Assembly (NCBI RefSeq): GCF_009834185.1 | Contig: NZ_CP047173.1 | Coordinates: forward strand, 3,906,001-3,970,000 | Length of the DNA: 64,000 nt | Direction of reading: 5' to 3' | Source of the DNA: Rathayibacter sp. VKM Ac-2760 | GTDB lineage: Bacteria > Actinomycetota > Actinomycetes > Actinomycetales > Microbacteriaceae | Shown here: piece after piece, positions 18,329 to 27,332 of the stretch | How the letters are laid out: every line of letters starts with the position of its first letter | Numbering within the stretch: the stretch's first letter is position 1 | Notes under the pieces: generated by a model | The model's input: the letters and a program-made list of their open reading frames with translations, nothing else | Database searches by the model: none | Told to the model about the DNA's origin: nothing | Position numbers and translations under genes: made by a program

Positions 18329-19189
18329 GTGCACCTCCTCCTCGATCCGTTCGCCTCCGGCTTCCTGCTGCGCGCCCTCGTCGGCGGCGTGCTCGTCGCC
18401 GTGCTCTGCGGCGTCGTCGGGACGTGGGTCGTGCTGCGCGGGATGGCGTTCCTCGGCGAGGCGATGGCGCACGGACTGCTGCCCGGCGTCGCGATCGCGG
18501 CGCTGCTCGGCCTGCCGCCGGTGCTCGGCGCGGCGGTCAGCGCGAGCGTGATGACCGCGGGCGTCGGGCTGGTCGGGCGCCGGCCGCGCGCCTCCGCCGA
18601 CGTCACGATCGGCCTCTTCTACGTGGGGATGCTCGCGCTGGGCGTCATCATCGTGTCGCGCTCGCGCTCGTTCGCGACCGATCTCACCGCGATCCTCTTC
18701 GGCGACGTGCTGGCGATCGGCGAGGGCGACCTCGTGCTGCTCGCCGTCGCGCTGGTCGCCGTGCTCGCGCTCGTCGTCGTCTTCCACCGCTCGTTCGTGG
18801 CGCTCGCGTTCGACGAGCGCGTCGCCGCGACGCTCGGGCTGCGGCCGCGCCTCGCCCACGTGGTGCTGGTGGGGCTGGTGACATCAGCCGTCGTCGCGTC
18901 GTACCAGGCCGTGGGCAGCCTCCTCGTGGTCGGGCTGCTGCTGGCGCCCGCCGCGGCGGCCGGGCACTGGGCCCGGCGCATCCCCGCGACCATGGCGCTC
19001 GCCGCCGCACTCGGGGCGCTCGCCGTCGTCATCGGGCTGCTCGTGTCCTGGTACGCGGCCACCGCGGCCGGAGCGAGCATCGCGGCCGCCTCGGTGGCGC
19101 TCGTCGCGGTGTCGGCACTGGTCCGATCCGCCGTGACCGCCACCGTCACCGTCCACTCCGTGAAGAAGGAAGAACCGTCGCTCCCGTGA
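18329..19189 (+). CDS. aztB: Zinc ABC transporter permease AztB
   Basis: 286 residues, eight or nine membrane helices. LRGMAFLGEAMAHGLLPGVAIA and SADVTIGLFYVGMLALGVIIVS are the conserved cytoplasmic-coupling and helix blocks of ABC-3 family metal permeases. With AztA it forms the membrane part of the zinc importer. The start is GTG 18329; the putative TAGGGT -10 ends only 7 bases upstream and there is no ribosome site, so translation may be leaderless. Its TGA overlaps the GTG of the next gene (GTGA), showing translational coupling. Confidence 0.93.
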   Translation: MHLLLDPFASGFLLRALVGGVLVAVLCGVVGTWVVLRGMAFLGEAMAHGLLPGVAIAALLGLPPVLGAAVSASVMTAGVGLVGRRPRASADVTIGLFYVGMLALGVIIVSRSRSFATDLTAILFGDVLAIGEGDLVLLAVALVAVLALVVVFHRSFVALAFDERVAATLGLRPRLAHVVLVGLVTSAVVASYQAVGSLLVVGLLLAPAAAAGHWARRIPATMALAAALGALAVVIGLLVSWYAATAAGASIAAASVALVAVSALVRSAVTATVTVHSVKKEEPSLP

Positions 19190-20454
19190 GAACACGCACC
19201 CTGACACTCCCCCTCCTCGCCTCCGGCGCGCTGCTGGCCCTCGCGGCCTGCTCGTCGCCCGGGGCGCCGGCCGCCTCGGACGCAGCCGCCTCGGACGCCG
19301 CCGCTCCTCCGGCCGGCGACGCGTACGGCTGGACCGAGGGCGCCGCCGAGATGCAGGAGGCGCAGCTGCGGCTGGTCGCGCTCGGCGCGGACGGCGCGCT
19401 CACGGCGCTCGATCCGGCGACGGAGGAGACGGTGCCGCTCGCGTCGCTCCCCGGCAGCACTGCGATCGGCACCACCGCGCTCAGCACCACCGCGCTCAGC
19501 ACCGACGGGCGCTACGTCTTCGCGGCGCAGGACGGCGCGCTGACGATCGTCGACGGCGGCGCCTGGACGGTGCCTCACGGCGACCACTCGCACTACTACC
19601 TCGCGGAGCCGCGCACGATCGGGACGATCGACGGGGGCGGCGGGCTCGCCGTCGTGCACTCCTCCGCGTCGCTGACCGCCGCGTTCTTCCCGGGCTCCGG
19701 TACCGGTGTCGTGCTCGACGGCGAGGCTCTCGCGGACGGCGAGCTGCGCGAGCTCGCCCGCGTCGAGGGCTCACCGCACGACGGCGCGCTGGTGCCGCTG
19801 GGCGACCGGCTGATCGGCAGCACGGCGACGGGCTCCGTCGCGGTGCTCGCGAGCGACGGCGAGGCGACCGGGACGACCGCGGCGTGCGCCGGGACGAGCG
19901 GCGCCGCCGTCACGCGCGTCGGCGTCGTGTTCGGCTGCGCCGACGGGGCGGTGCTGGCCACCGAGACCGAGCCGGCCACCGAGAGCGACGCGGGCGTCGC
20001 CTTCGAGCACATCCCGTACCCCGAGGGCACCGCGGCGGAGGACGTCGCGACCGCCTTCTCCGGTCGGCCCGGCCGCCCCGCCGTGGCCGCCGTCGCCGGG
20101 GAGCAGGGCGCCTGGCTACTCGACACCCGGGCGCGCAGCTGGACGCTGCTGCCGAGCCCGGAGCCGCTGCTCGCGGCGAGCGCCGTCTCGGACTCCGACG
20201 GCACGGTCGTCGGGATCGACCGCGGCGGCCGCGTCGTCGTGCTGAAGCCGGACGGAGTCGCCACGACCGAGCCGCTTCTCGACGTCGCGGACGGCCGGCT
20301 GCCCGACGGCGTGACCCTCGAGGTCGACGTCGCGCGCGCCTACGTCAACGCGCCGTCGGCCGGGCTCGTGCACGAGATCGACTACGACGACGACGCGCGG
20401 GTCGCCCGCAGCCTCGCCCTCGACGCCCGCCTGCTCGTGGAGACCGGCCGATGA
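19186..20454 (+). CDS. AztD-like zinc chaperone paralogue, lipoprotein beta-propeller
   Basis: 422 residues from GTG 19186. A lipobox (LALAAC) follows a short signal peptide, so the protein is probably lipid-anchored outside the cell. The mature part consists of repeated short beta-blade segments, as in AztD. A metal-binding-looking cluster, WTVPHGDHSHYY (His131, His134, His136), stands in the second blade. It lies in the middle of the azt operon, overlapping aztB and aztC by 4 bp each. AztD proteins hand zinc to the AztC binding protein; this one differs strongly from the AztD at 21383, so it may have a distinct donor role. The family call rests on context plus propeller character. Confidence 0.7.
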   Translation: MRTRTLTLPLLASGALLALAACSSPGAPAASDAAASDAAAPPAGDAYGWTEGAAEMQEAQLRLVALGADGALTALDPATEETVPLASLPGSTAIGTTALSTTALSTDGRYVFAAQDGALTIVDGGAWTVPHGDHSHYYLAEPRTIGTIDGGGGLAVVHSSASLTAAFFPGSGTGVVLDGEALADGELRELARVEGSPHDGALVPLGDRLIGSTATGSVAVLASDGEATGTTAACAGTSGAAVTRVGVVFGCADGAVLATETEPATESDAGVAFEHIPYPEGTAAEDVATAFSGRPGRPAVAAVAGEQGAWLLDTRARSWTLLPSPEPLLAASAVSDSDGTVVGIDRGGRVVVLKPDGVATTEPLLDVADGRLPDGVTLEVDVARAYVNAPSAGLVHEIDYDDDARVARSLALDARLLVETGR

Positions 20455-21353
20455 GCCGGCTCGGGAGGCTGCTCGCCGCCTCCGCCGCCCTCTCGCTCGC
20501 CGCCGTCACCGCCGGCTGCGCGAGCACCGCCGCCACCGACGGTCCGCTCGTCGTCGTGACCACGAACATCCTCGGCGACGTGGTCGGCGAGCTGGTCGGC
20601 GACGGCGCCGAGGTGCTGACGCTGATGGCGCCGGACGCCGACCCGCACTCGTTCGAGATCTCGGCGCGGGAGGCGGCGCGGCTCCTCGACGCCGATCTGA
20701 TCGTCTCGAACGGGCTCGGGCTGGAGGAGGGACTGCAGCAGCACGTCGACGCGGCCGAGGAGGCCGGCGTGCCGGTCGTCGCGGCCGGCGCGCTGATCGA
20801 GCCACTCGCCTACTCGGAGGGCGACGCCGAGGGCGAGCCCGACCCGCACTTCTGGACCGACCCGCGGCGGATGATCGAGGTCGTCGACGCCCTGGCGCCG
20901 GCCCTCGCCGGTGCGGGCGTGCCGATCGAGCCCGAGGCGTACCGGGCCGAGCTCGTCGCGCTCGACGCGGAGCTGGCGACGGCGTTCGGTGCGCTGCCCG
21001 AGGAGCGCCGCGCCCTCGTCACCAACCACCACGTCTTCGGCTACCTCGCCGAGCGCTACGGGTTCCGCGTGATCGGCGCGGTGCTGCCGAGCGGCACCAC
21101 GCTCGCCGCGCCGAGCGCCTCCGACCTGGAGGAGCTGACCGGTGCGATCGAGGAGGCGGGAGTCCCCGCGATCTTCGCCGACGCCTCCCAGCCCGACCGC
21201 CTCGCCCAGGTGCTCGCCGAGGAGGCCGACCTCGACGTCGACGTCGTCGCGCTGTACACGGAGTCCCTCACGGCGCCCGACGGCGGCGCCCCCACCTACC
21301 TCGACATGATGCGCGCCAACGCGCGCCTCATCGTCACCGGCCTGTCGCCCTGA
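20451..21353 (+). CDS. aztC: Zinc ABC transporter substrate-binding lipoprotein AztC
   Basis: 300 residues, cluster A-I binding protein. The signal peptide ends in a lipobox-like TAGC. Zinc ligands are visible in family positions: His66 (DADPHSFE), His133 (DPHFWTDP), a His in TNHHVFGY (193-194) and Asp244 (IFADAS). The acidic loop YSEGDAEGEPD (about 121-131) precedes the second His, where these proteins carry a flexible zinc-acquisition loop. It delivers zinc to AztB/AztA. ATG 20451 overlaps the stop of the preceding gene (ATGA). Confidence 0.94.
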   Translation: MSRLGRLLAASAALSLAAVTAGCASTAATDGPLVVVTTNILGDVVGELVGDGAEVLTLMAPDADPHSFEISAREAARLLDADLIVSNGLGLEEGLQQHVDAAEEAGVPVVAAGALIEPLAYSEGDAEGEPDPHFWTDPRRMIEVVDALAPALAGAGVPIEPEAYRAELVALDAELATAFGALPEERRALVTNHHVFGYLAERYGFRVIGAVLPSGTTLAAPSASDLEELTGAIEEAGVPAIFADASQPDRLAQVLAEEADLDVDVVALYTESLTAPDGGAPTYLDMMRANARLIVTGLSP

Positions 21354-21382
21354 CCGGCCGTCACCACCCACGGAAGGAACCC

Positions 21383-22576
21383 ATGAACTACCTGCACCGC
21401 CGCGCCCTCGCCGGCGCCGCCCTCACCGCCACCGCGGCCCTCGTCCTGAGCGGCTGCTCGGGCGCCGGAGACGCGGCGCCCGCCGCCTCCTCCGCCACCC
21501 CGTCCGCCGCCGCCGCCTCGACGCGCGTGGCCCTCACCTACGACGGCGGGCTGCTCGTCCTCGACGGCGAGACGCTCGAGACCGAGGCGGACATCGCCCT
21601 GGCCGGCTTCAACCGCGTCAACACCGCGGGCGACGACCGGCACGTGCTGGTCTCGACCGAGGGCGGCTTCCGCGTGCTCGACGTCGCGACCCCGGAGCTG
21701 ACGGACCTGGTCTTCGACGCGCCGACTCCCGGCCACGTCGTGCGCCACCACGACCGCACCATCCTCTTCGCGGACGGCACCGGCGCGACCACCGTCTTCG
21801 ACACCGACGCGCTGACCCCGGCCGTGGCGGAGGGCTCGCTGCCCGACACCGAGACCGTCGCTGCTCCCGCCGCGCACCACGGCGTCTCGATCGAGCTCGC
21901 CGACGGCACGCTGCTGACCACGATCGGCGACAGCGAGGGCCGCACCGGCGTCCGCGCGCTGGACTCCGAGCGCACCGAGACCGCTCGGAACGAGGACTGC
22001 CCCTCCGTGCACGGCGAGGGCGCCGCCGCCGACGAGATCGCGGTCTTCGGCTGCAGCAACGGCGTACTCGTCTACGACGACGGAGCGTTCACCAAGATCA
22101 CCGCGCCGGACACCTACGGCCGCACCGGTAACCAGTACGTGAGCGAGACCTCGCCGATCACCGTCGGCGACTACAACTCCGACCCCGACGCCGAGGGCGT
22201 CGAGTTGTCGAAGATCGTGCTGACCGACACCGTCGCGAAGGAGTCGACCGTGCACCAGCTCGACTTCGGCTACACCTGGCGCGGCATCGCCCGCACGGCC
22301 GACGACGGCGGACTGATCCTCGGCACCGACGGCGCGCTGCACACCCTCGACGTCGCGACCGGCGAGATCACCGCGTCCTTCCCCGTGATCGACCCGTGGT
22401 CCGGCCCGATCGAGTGGCAGGAGGCGCACCCCGCGCTGAGCGTCGTCGGCGACGTCGCCTACGTGACCGACCCCGCCGCCTCGGCGGTGCACACCGTCGA
22501 CGTCGCGACCGGCGAGGTGCTCGCGAGCGCCACGCTGCCGGGGAAGCCGATCGAGCTCGCGGTGGTCGCGGGCTAG
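21383..22576 (+). CDS. aztD: Zinc metallochaperone AztD
   Basis: 397 residues. LSGCSG gives a lipobox after the signal peptide. The rest is a beta-propeller with blade repeats such as LLVLDGETLETEADIAL and VYDDGAFTKI, and with conserved histidines in GHVVRHHDR, APAAHHGVS, CPSVHGEG and WQEAHPAL. AztD binds zinc outside the membrane and passes it to AztC. GGAAGGA precedes the ATG, 29 bp after aztC, and a strong hairpin ends the operon at 22601-22627. Order (aztA divergent; aztB, paralogue, aztC, aztD) and the Zur box support the assignment. Confidence 0.92.
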   Translation: MNYLHRRALAGAALTATAALVLSGCSGAGDAAPAASSATPSAAAASTRVALTYDGGLLVLDGETLETEADIALAGFNRVNTAGDDRHVLVSTEGGFRVLDVATPELTDLVFDAPTPGHVVRHHDRTILFADGTGATTVFDTDALTPAVAEGSLPDTETVAAPAAHHGVSIELADGTLLTTIGDSEGRTGVRALDSERTETARNEDCPSVHGEGAAADEIAVFGCSNGVLVYDDGAFTKITAPDTYGRTGNQYVSETSPITVGDYNSDPDAEGVELSKIVLTDTVAKESTVHQLDFGYTWRGIARTADDGGLILGTDGALHTLDVATGEITASFPVIDPWSGPIEWQEAHPALSVVGDVAYVTDPAASAVHTVDVATGEVLASATLPGKPIELAVVAG

Positions 22577-22600
22577 GTACTTCCGCTCTGCGCGGCCGCG

Positions 22601-22627
22601 GGGCCGGTTCCTCTCGGGGACCGGCCC
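22601..22627 (+). terminator. Terminator of the azt operon
   Basis: GGGCCGGTTCC pairs with GGGGACCGGCCC (TCTC loop, one mismatch), 24 bp after the aztD stop, followed by TTCG. Confidence 0.75.
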
Positions 22628-22807
22628 TTCGCGGCTCTCCGGGCGCCGCGCGGTGCCCCTGAAATGGGGACACGGGTCGGCCCCCGAAGGGGAGCTATCA
22701 GTCAGCTGTGAATCTCATCACACTGAGGGGCCTCCTCGGCGAGCGACAGCTGTCGTTCTGGGCCGCGCGGGCGCAGCACCGCTGTCCCACCACCGCCTGG
22801 AGTCGTC

Positions 22808-25474
22808 ATGCCCGAGTTCCGCCCCGCCCGCTCGCGGGTCCTCGCCCTCGCCACCGCCCTCGCGGTCGGCGTCGGGCTCCTCGTCGCCCCGGCGGCGGCC
22901 GCGGCGGAGGCCGCGCCCGTCTCAGTGACCGCCGGCCAGTGGCACACGGACGAGCCGGCTGCCCGCCAGGCCGCCCCGCAGGCCGCGAAGCCGCGCGCGC
23001 TCGTCGCCGCGACGCCGCCCGCGAACGATCTGCGGGAGAACGCGACCGTCGTGACGAGCCTGCCGTACTCGAATTACGACGCCCCTTATGCGGGCGCGAC
23101 TCTGACCGACGACGAACCGTCGATCTGCCGGACGACCGACCCCGACTACACCGAGTACTTCGAGGGCGGCAACGGATCGATCTGGTTCAAGTACGTCTCC
23201 ACCAAGAGGCAGACGTTGACCTTCAGCGGGTCGTCACCGGGAGACCTGTCGATCGTCAGCGCGTTCGCAGAGGGTCCTATCACCGATGCCACCCGGATCA
23301 GTTGCGTGCAGGAGCAGTACCGCGAACAGAACTTCGTTCAGGCAGAAGCCGGGCGGACCTACTACTTCCAGGTCGGCTCCGACTACTCGTCGTCTGAAAG
23401 CACCGGATCCGCGCAGTTCTTCCTCTCGGCCAGTGCTGCCGTCCCTAATACCACCTATTCGACGGCATCCACGGTGTCGACACTGCCGGCGACGATCCAG
23501 GGGTCGACTCTGAAGGTCGACAACAACTGGTACGAGCCCTACTCCGGTTGTGACTACAACCCCTTCATGGGCTCGGTCTGGTACAAGTACCGCGCTACTT
23601 CGAGTGGCAGCGTCGGGGCCGACCTCGGTGAGAGCTTCGCTCGGATGAACATCGCCGTCTACGACTCCGACGCAGTGACGCCGGGACGCATGCTCGACTG
23701 CGGAGAGCAGTCCGCCGAAGCGGAAGGCTCCGACTACTCCTTCGAACGCGCCAACGTCGAATTTTCCACGACAGCCGGATCGACCTACTTCATCCAGGTC
23801 GGCAACTACGCCTTCGATGAGGGTGACTTCGTCCTGAAGGTCGCGAACGTCGGAACTCTCACCGCGCCGACGCCGACCGTGTCCGGTTCAGGAGCGGTGG
23901 GCGACACCCTCACCGCGGTGCCCGGCACCTGGGGCCCGGCGCCCGTGGCGCTGGCCTACCAGTGGCTGCAGGACGGCTATCGGATCGACGGCGCGACCAG
24001 TCCTCAGTACGTCGTCACCGACTCCGACTTCGGCTCCGGCGCGATCACCGTGCAGGTCACCGGCACGAAGGCCGGCTACGCGACCGCCGTGCGCACCAGC
24101 GCCGCCGTCCTGGTCACCGCGGGGTCGCTCACGAACTCCGTGCCGACCGTCACCGGGTCGTCCGCGATCGGCGGGACGCTCACCGCGAATCCGGGCAACT
24201 GGGGGCCGGCGCCCGTCGAGCTCGCGTACCAGTGGAAGCGCAACGGGACCGCGATCTCGGGCGCGACCGGCAGCAGCTACGTCGTCACCTCCGCCGACTC
24301 CGGGACCGCGCTCACCGTCAGCGTGACCGGCACGAAGTACGGCTACACCACCGCGACGCGCACCAGCACGGCGACGCAGGTCGGCCTGCCGCTGCAGACG
24401 CTCATGCCGACGCCGACCATCTCCGGCAGCACCACCGTCGGCTCGACGCTCACCGCGAATCCGGGCACCTGGGACTCCGGCGTGACCCTCAGCTACCAGT
24501 GGAAGAAGAACGGCGGCACCTACATCTCCGGCGCCACCGCGAAGACCTACGTGCTCAAGGCGGCCGACGCCGGCGCGACGCTGACCGTCTCCGTCACCGG
24601 CACCAAGACCGGCTACTCCCCCGCGACCAAGACCAGCGCGACGACCGCCGCCGTCACCAACGGCGCCGTCATCACGGGCGCGACGCCGACGATCACCGGC
24701 ACCGCGACCGTCGGGCAGAAGCTCACCGCCGTGCCCGGAACGTGGACGCCCTCGCCCGTCACGCTCGCGTACCAGTGGCAGCGGAACGGCACGGCGATCA
24801 GCGGGGCCACCGCCGCGACCTACACGCTCGTCGCGGCCGATGCCGGCGCGGCGATCACCGTCGCCGTCACCGGCACCAAGTCCGGCTACACCGCGGTCAC
24901 CAAGACCAGCGCCGCGGTCACCGCGAAGGCCGCGCTGCAGACGCTGATGCCGACGCCGACGATCACCGGGACGACGAAAGTCGGCTCGACCCTCACCGCG
25001 AACGCCGGCACCTGGGACGCCGGCACGACGCTGAGCTACCAGTGGAAGAAGAACGGCGGCACGTTCCTCTCCGGCGCCACCGCGAAGACGTACGTCCTCA
25101 AGGCGTCCGACGCCGGCGCGACGATCACCGTCTCCGTCACCTCCACCAAGCCCGGCTACTCGCCCGCCACCAAGACCAGCGCCACCACGGCGATCGTCAC
25201 CGGCGGCGTCCTGACCGGCGCGACGCCGACGATCACCGGCACGGCGAAGGTCGGCCAGACCCTCACCGCGGTGCCGGGCACCTGGACGCCCGCGCCCGTC
25301 ACGCTGAGCTACCAGTGGAAGCGCGGCGGCACGGCGATCTCGGGCGCGACGTCCGCGACCTACAAGACGGTCGCGGCCGACGCGGGCAAGGCGGTCACGG
25401 TGACGGTCACCGGCACGAAGAGCGGCTACACGACTCTCGCGAAGACGAGCGCAGCCAAGACCGTCGTGAAGTAG
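22808..25474 (+). CDS. Large secreted surface protein with two PPC-like domains and six Ig-like repeats
   Basis: 888 residues. A Sec signal peptide with an AxA region (VAPAAAAAEA) is followed by two beta-sandwich units of the pre-peptidase C-terminal type (about 70-215 and 220-345), each with a GSIWFKY/GSVWYKY strand and a TYYFQVG/TYFIQVG strand. Six Ig-like repeats of about 88 residues follow, each with VGxxLTAxPGTW, YQWxxxGxxISGAT and VTGTKxGY. Repeats 3 and 5 share LQTLMPTPTI, and repeats 4 and 6 share TGATPTITG, so a two-repeat block was duplicated. No LPxTG signal is present. An adhesin or matrix role is likely; the ligand is unknown. GGAG precedes the ATG. Confidence 0.82.
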   Translation: MPEFRPARSRVLALATALAVGVGLLVAPAAAAAEAAPVSVTAGQWHTDEPAARQAAPQAAKPRALVAATPPANDLRENATVVTSLPYSNYDAPYAGATLTDDEPSICRTTDPDYTEYFEGGNGSIWFKYVSTKRQTLTFSGSSPGDLSIVSAFAEGPITDATRISCVQEQYREQNFVQAEAGRTYYFQVGSDYSSSESTGSAQFFLSASAAVPNTTYSTASTVSTLPATIQGSTLKVDNNWYEPYSGCDYNPFMGSVWYKYRATSSGSVGADLGESFARMNIAVYDSDAVTPGRMLDCGEQSAEAEGSDYSFERANVEFSTTAGSTYFIQVGNYAFDEGDFVLKVANVGTLTAPTPTVSGSGAVGDTLTAVPGTWGPAPVALAYQWLQDGYRIDGATSPQYVVTDSDFGSGAITVQVTGTKAGYATAVRTSAAVLVTAGSLTNSVPTVTGSSAIGGTLTANPGNWGPAPVELAYQWKRNGTAISGATGSSYVVTSADSGTALTVSVTGTKYGYTTATRTSTATQVGLPLQTLMPTPTISGSTTVGSTLTANPGTWDSGVTLSYQWKKNGGTYISGATAKTYVLKAADAGATLTVSVTGTKTGYSPATKTSATTAAVTNGAVITGATPTITGTATVGQKLTAVPGTWTPSPVTLAYQWQRNGTAISGATAATYTLVAADAGAAITVAVTGTKSGYTAVTKTSAAVTAKAALQTLMPTPTITGTTKVGSTLTANAGTWDAGTTLSYQWKKNGGTFLSGATAKTYVLKASDAGATITVSVTSTKPGYSPATKTSATTAIVTGGVLTGATPTITGTAKVGQTLTAVPGTWTPAPVTLSYQWKRGGTAISGATSATYKTVAADAGKAVTVTVTGTKSGYTTLAKTSAAKTVVK

Positions 25475-25488
25475 ACACCCGCGGCGCC

Positions 25489-25548
25489 CCTGAGGGAGGC
25501 GCGGGCGTGCGAGGCTTGATGGTCGCCGCCCGCCTCTCCTCCCTCAGG
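25489..25548 (+). terminator. Long hairpin between the Ig-array gene and the MFS gene
   Basis: CCTGAGGGAGG (25489-25499) pairs exactly with CCTCCCTCAGG (25538-25548), with GCGGGCG/CGCCCGC inside. It can end the upstream transcript. Its 3' arm includes the only AGG near the next gene's GTG (25554), so read-through mRNA would have a masked ribosome site. Confidence 0.7.
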
Positions 25549-25553
25549 ACACC

Positions 25554-26798
25554 GTGAACACCCCTCCGCGCACCAGCACCACCGCCACTGCCACGACCGC
25601 CGTCTTCCCCTGGATCGGGCTGCTGACGCTCGCCGGCGCCGTCTTCGTGTCGGTGACCAGCGAGTTCCTGCCGACCGGCCTGATCCCGGACATGTCGCGG
25701 GACCTCGGCGTGAGCATCCCGCTGACCGGGCAGCTGGTGACGATCTTCGCGGCGACCGTCGTGATCGCGACGACCCCGCTGACGCTCGTGACGCAGCGGT
25801 TCTCGCGGAAGAGCCTCCTGCTCGTCGCGCTGTGCACGATCGCCGTCGCGAACGTGCTGGCCGCGCTCGCGCCGACGTTCGCGCTGCTGGTCGGCGCGCG
25901 CATCCTCGGCGGGCTCGCGCACGGGCTGTTCTGGGCGATCGTCGCCGCCTACTCCGCGCACCTCGTCGCTCCGGAGCACCTCGGCCGGGCGACGGCGATC
26001 ACGGCCGGCGGCGGCTCGGCGGCGTTCGTGCTCGGCGTGCCCGTCGGCACGGCGCTCGGCCACGCGTTCGGCTGGCGGCCGACGTTCGCGATCCTCGGCG
26101 CGATCGTGCTGCTGCTGGCGCTGCTGGTCGTGAAGTTCCTGCCGGCGGTCGACCACAGCATCCCGCTGCGCACCGGGGAGATCCGGCTGCCCGCCCGCAA
26201 GGACCGCAGCCTGCCGCGCATCATCGGCGTCTGCGTCGTCATCCTGCTGGTGCTGATCGGGCAGAACACGCTCTCGACCTACATCACGCCGTGGCTCGAG
26301 AACGCGTCCTTCTCCTCCGACAGCGTGCCGCTGCTCCTCTTCGCCTTCGGCGGCGCGGGCGCGGTGGGGCTGGTCCTCGCCGGATTCGCGACCGACCGGT
26401 TCCCGCGCTCCGGCTTCGTGGTCGCGGCGATCGCCGTGGTGATCGCGCTGGTCGCGCTCGGGCTGGCGGCCGGGTCGCAGGCGGGCGTCGCGATCGTCGT
26501 CGCGGCGATCGTCTGGAACATCGCGTTCGGCGGCATCCCGGCGATGCTGCAGACCCGGATGCTGCGCACCTCGTCGTTCCAGCTGCGGAGCCTGGCGGCG
26601 GCGCTGCAGACGACGGCGTTCAACATCGGCATCGGCGGCGGCGCGATCGTCGGCGGGCTGACCATCGACCTGGCCGGCCTCGAGCTGCTGCCGTGGGTGG
26701 CGATCGTGATGATCGCGGTCGGACTCGTGGTGAGCCTGGTCGTGGAGGCGCGGGCGACGGCGGCCGTGCGGCGCGAGCAGTCCGCGGCGGTCCGCTAG
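25554..26798 (+). CDS. MFS exporter (AraJ/drug-resistance type)
   Basis: 414 residues with twelve membrane helices. The N-terminal EFLPTGLIPDMSRDLG pattern and TLVTQRFSRKSLLL (loop 2-3 motif A variant) are typical of the DHA1/AraJ-like branch, which includes sugar and drug exporters. GLAHGLFWAIVAAYSAHLVAPEHLGRAT is the central conserved segment. The C-terminal half contains MLQTRMLRTSSFQLRSLAAALQTTAFN, usual for this group. The start is GTG 25554, 5 bp after the hairpin. The substrate cannot be predicted. Confidence 0.9.
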   Translation: MNTPPRTSTTATATTAVFPWIGLLTLAGAVFVSVTSEFLPTGLIPDMSRDLGVSIPLTGQLVTIFAATVVIATTPLTLVTQRFSRKSLLLVALCTIAVANVLAALAPTFALLVGARILGGLAHGLFWAIVAAYSAHLVAPEHLGRATAITAGGGSAAFVLGVPVGTALGHAFGWRPTFAILGAIVLLLALLVVKFLPAVDHSIPLRTGEIRLPARKDRSLPRIIGVCVVILLVLIGQNTLSTYITPWLENASFSSDSVPLLLFAFGGAGAVGLVLAGFATDRFPRSGFVVAAIAVVIALVALGLAAGSQAGVAIVVAAIVWNIAFGGIPAMLQTRMLRTSSFQLRSLAAALQTTAFNIGIGGGAIVGGLTIDLAGLELLPWVAIVMIAVGLVVSLVVEARATAAVRREQSAAVR

Positions 26799-26861
26799 AG
26801 CGAGGCGCCTCCTCCCGGCGGGCGATGACCTGGCCGACGAGTGCGGGATAGCGTGAAAGGC

Positions 26862-27302
26862 ATGAGTCAGAGCACGATCCCCGTCCCCGGTCAGCCGTAC
26901 TACGGCGCTCCCCCGGTCGCCGCGATCCGCCGCTACTTCTCGCAGTACGCGCGCTTCCGCGGCCGGGCGAGCCGCGCCGAGTACTGGTGGATCATCCTCA
27001 CGGGCACCCTGGTGAATCTCGCGCTGCAGCTGATCGACGGCTCGGAGCTCGGGCTGCAGCTGTCGTTCACGCCGTTCCGCTCGGGTGAGCTGGACTTCGA
27101 GACGCCGTGGGTCGCCGTGCTGGCGGGAGTGATCGCGCTCGGCACGCTGGTGCCGTCGCTCGCGCTGATCTGGCGGCGGCTGCACGACGTGAACTACAGC
27201 GGGTTGTGGATCTTCGCGCTGTTCATCCCGATCGCGGGCGTGGTGTTCCTGCTGATCCTGTTCGTGCTGCCGCCGCGGCCGGAGGGGATGCGCTTCGACT
27301 GA
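26862..27302 (+). CDS. DUF805-family membrane protein
   Basis: 146 residues. YFSQYARFRGRASRAEYWW is the diagnostic DUF805 N-terminal block, followed by three or four membrane helices and the RRLHDVNYSGLWI motif. The start ATG 26862 follows GAAAGG; an upstream GTG at 26841 would add seven unconserved residues. DUF805 proteins are small inner-membrane proteins of unknown function. It is co-directional with the acyltransferase 30 bp downstream. Confidence 0.9.
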   Translation: MSQSTIPVPGQPYYGAPPVAAIRRYFSQYARFRGRASRAEYWWIILTGTLVNLALQLIDGSELGLQLSFTPFRSGELDFETPWVAVLAGVIALGTLVPSLALIWRRLHDVNYSGLWIFALFIPIAGVVFLLILFVLPPRPEGMRFD

Positions 27303-27332
27303 CGCGCGCGCGCCCTCCCGTACGGTGAGGGC

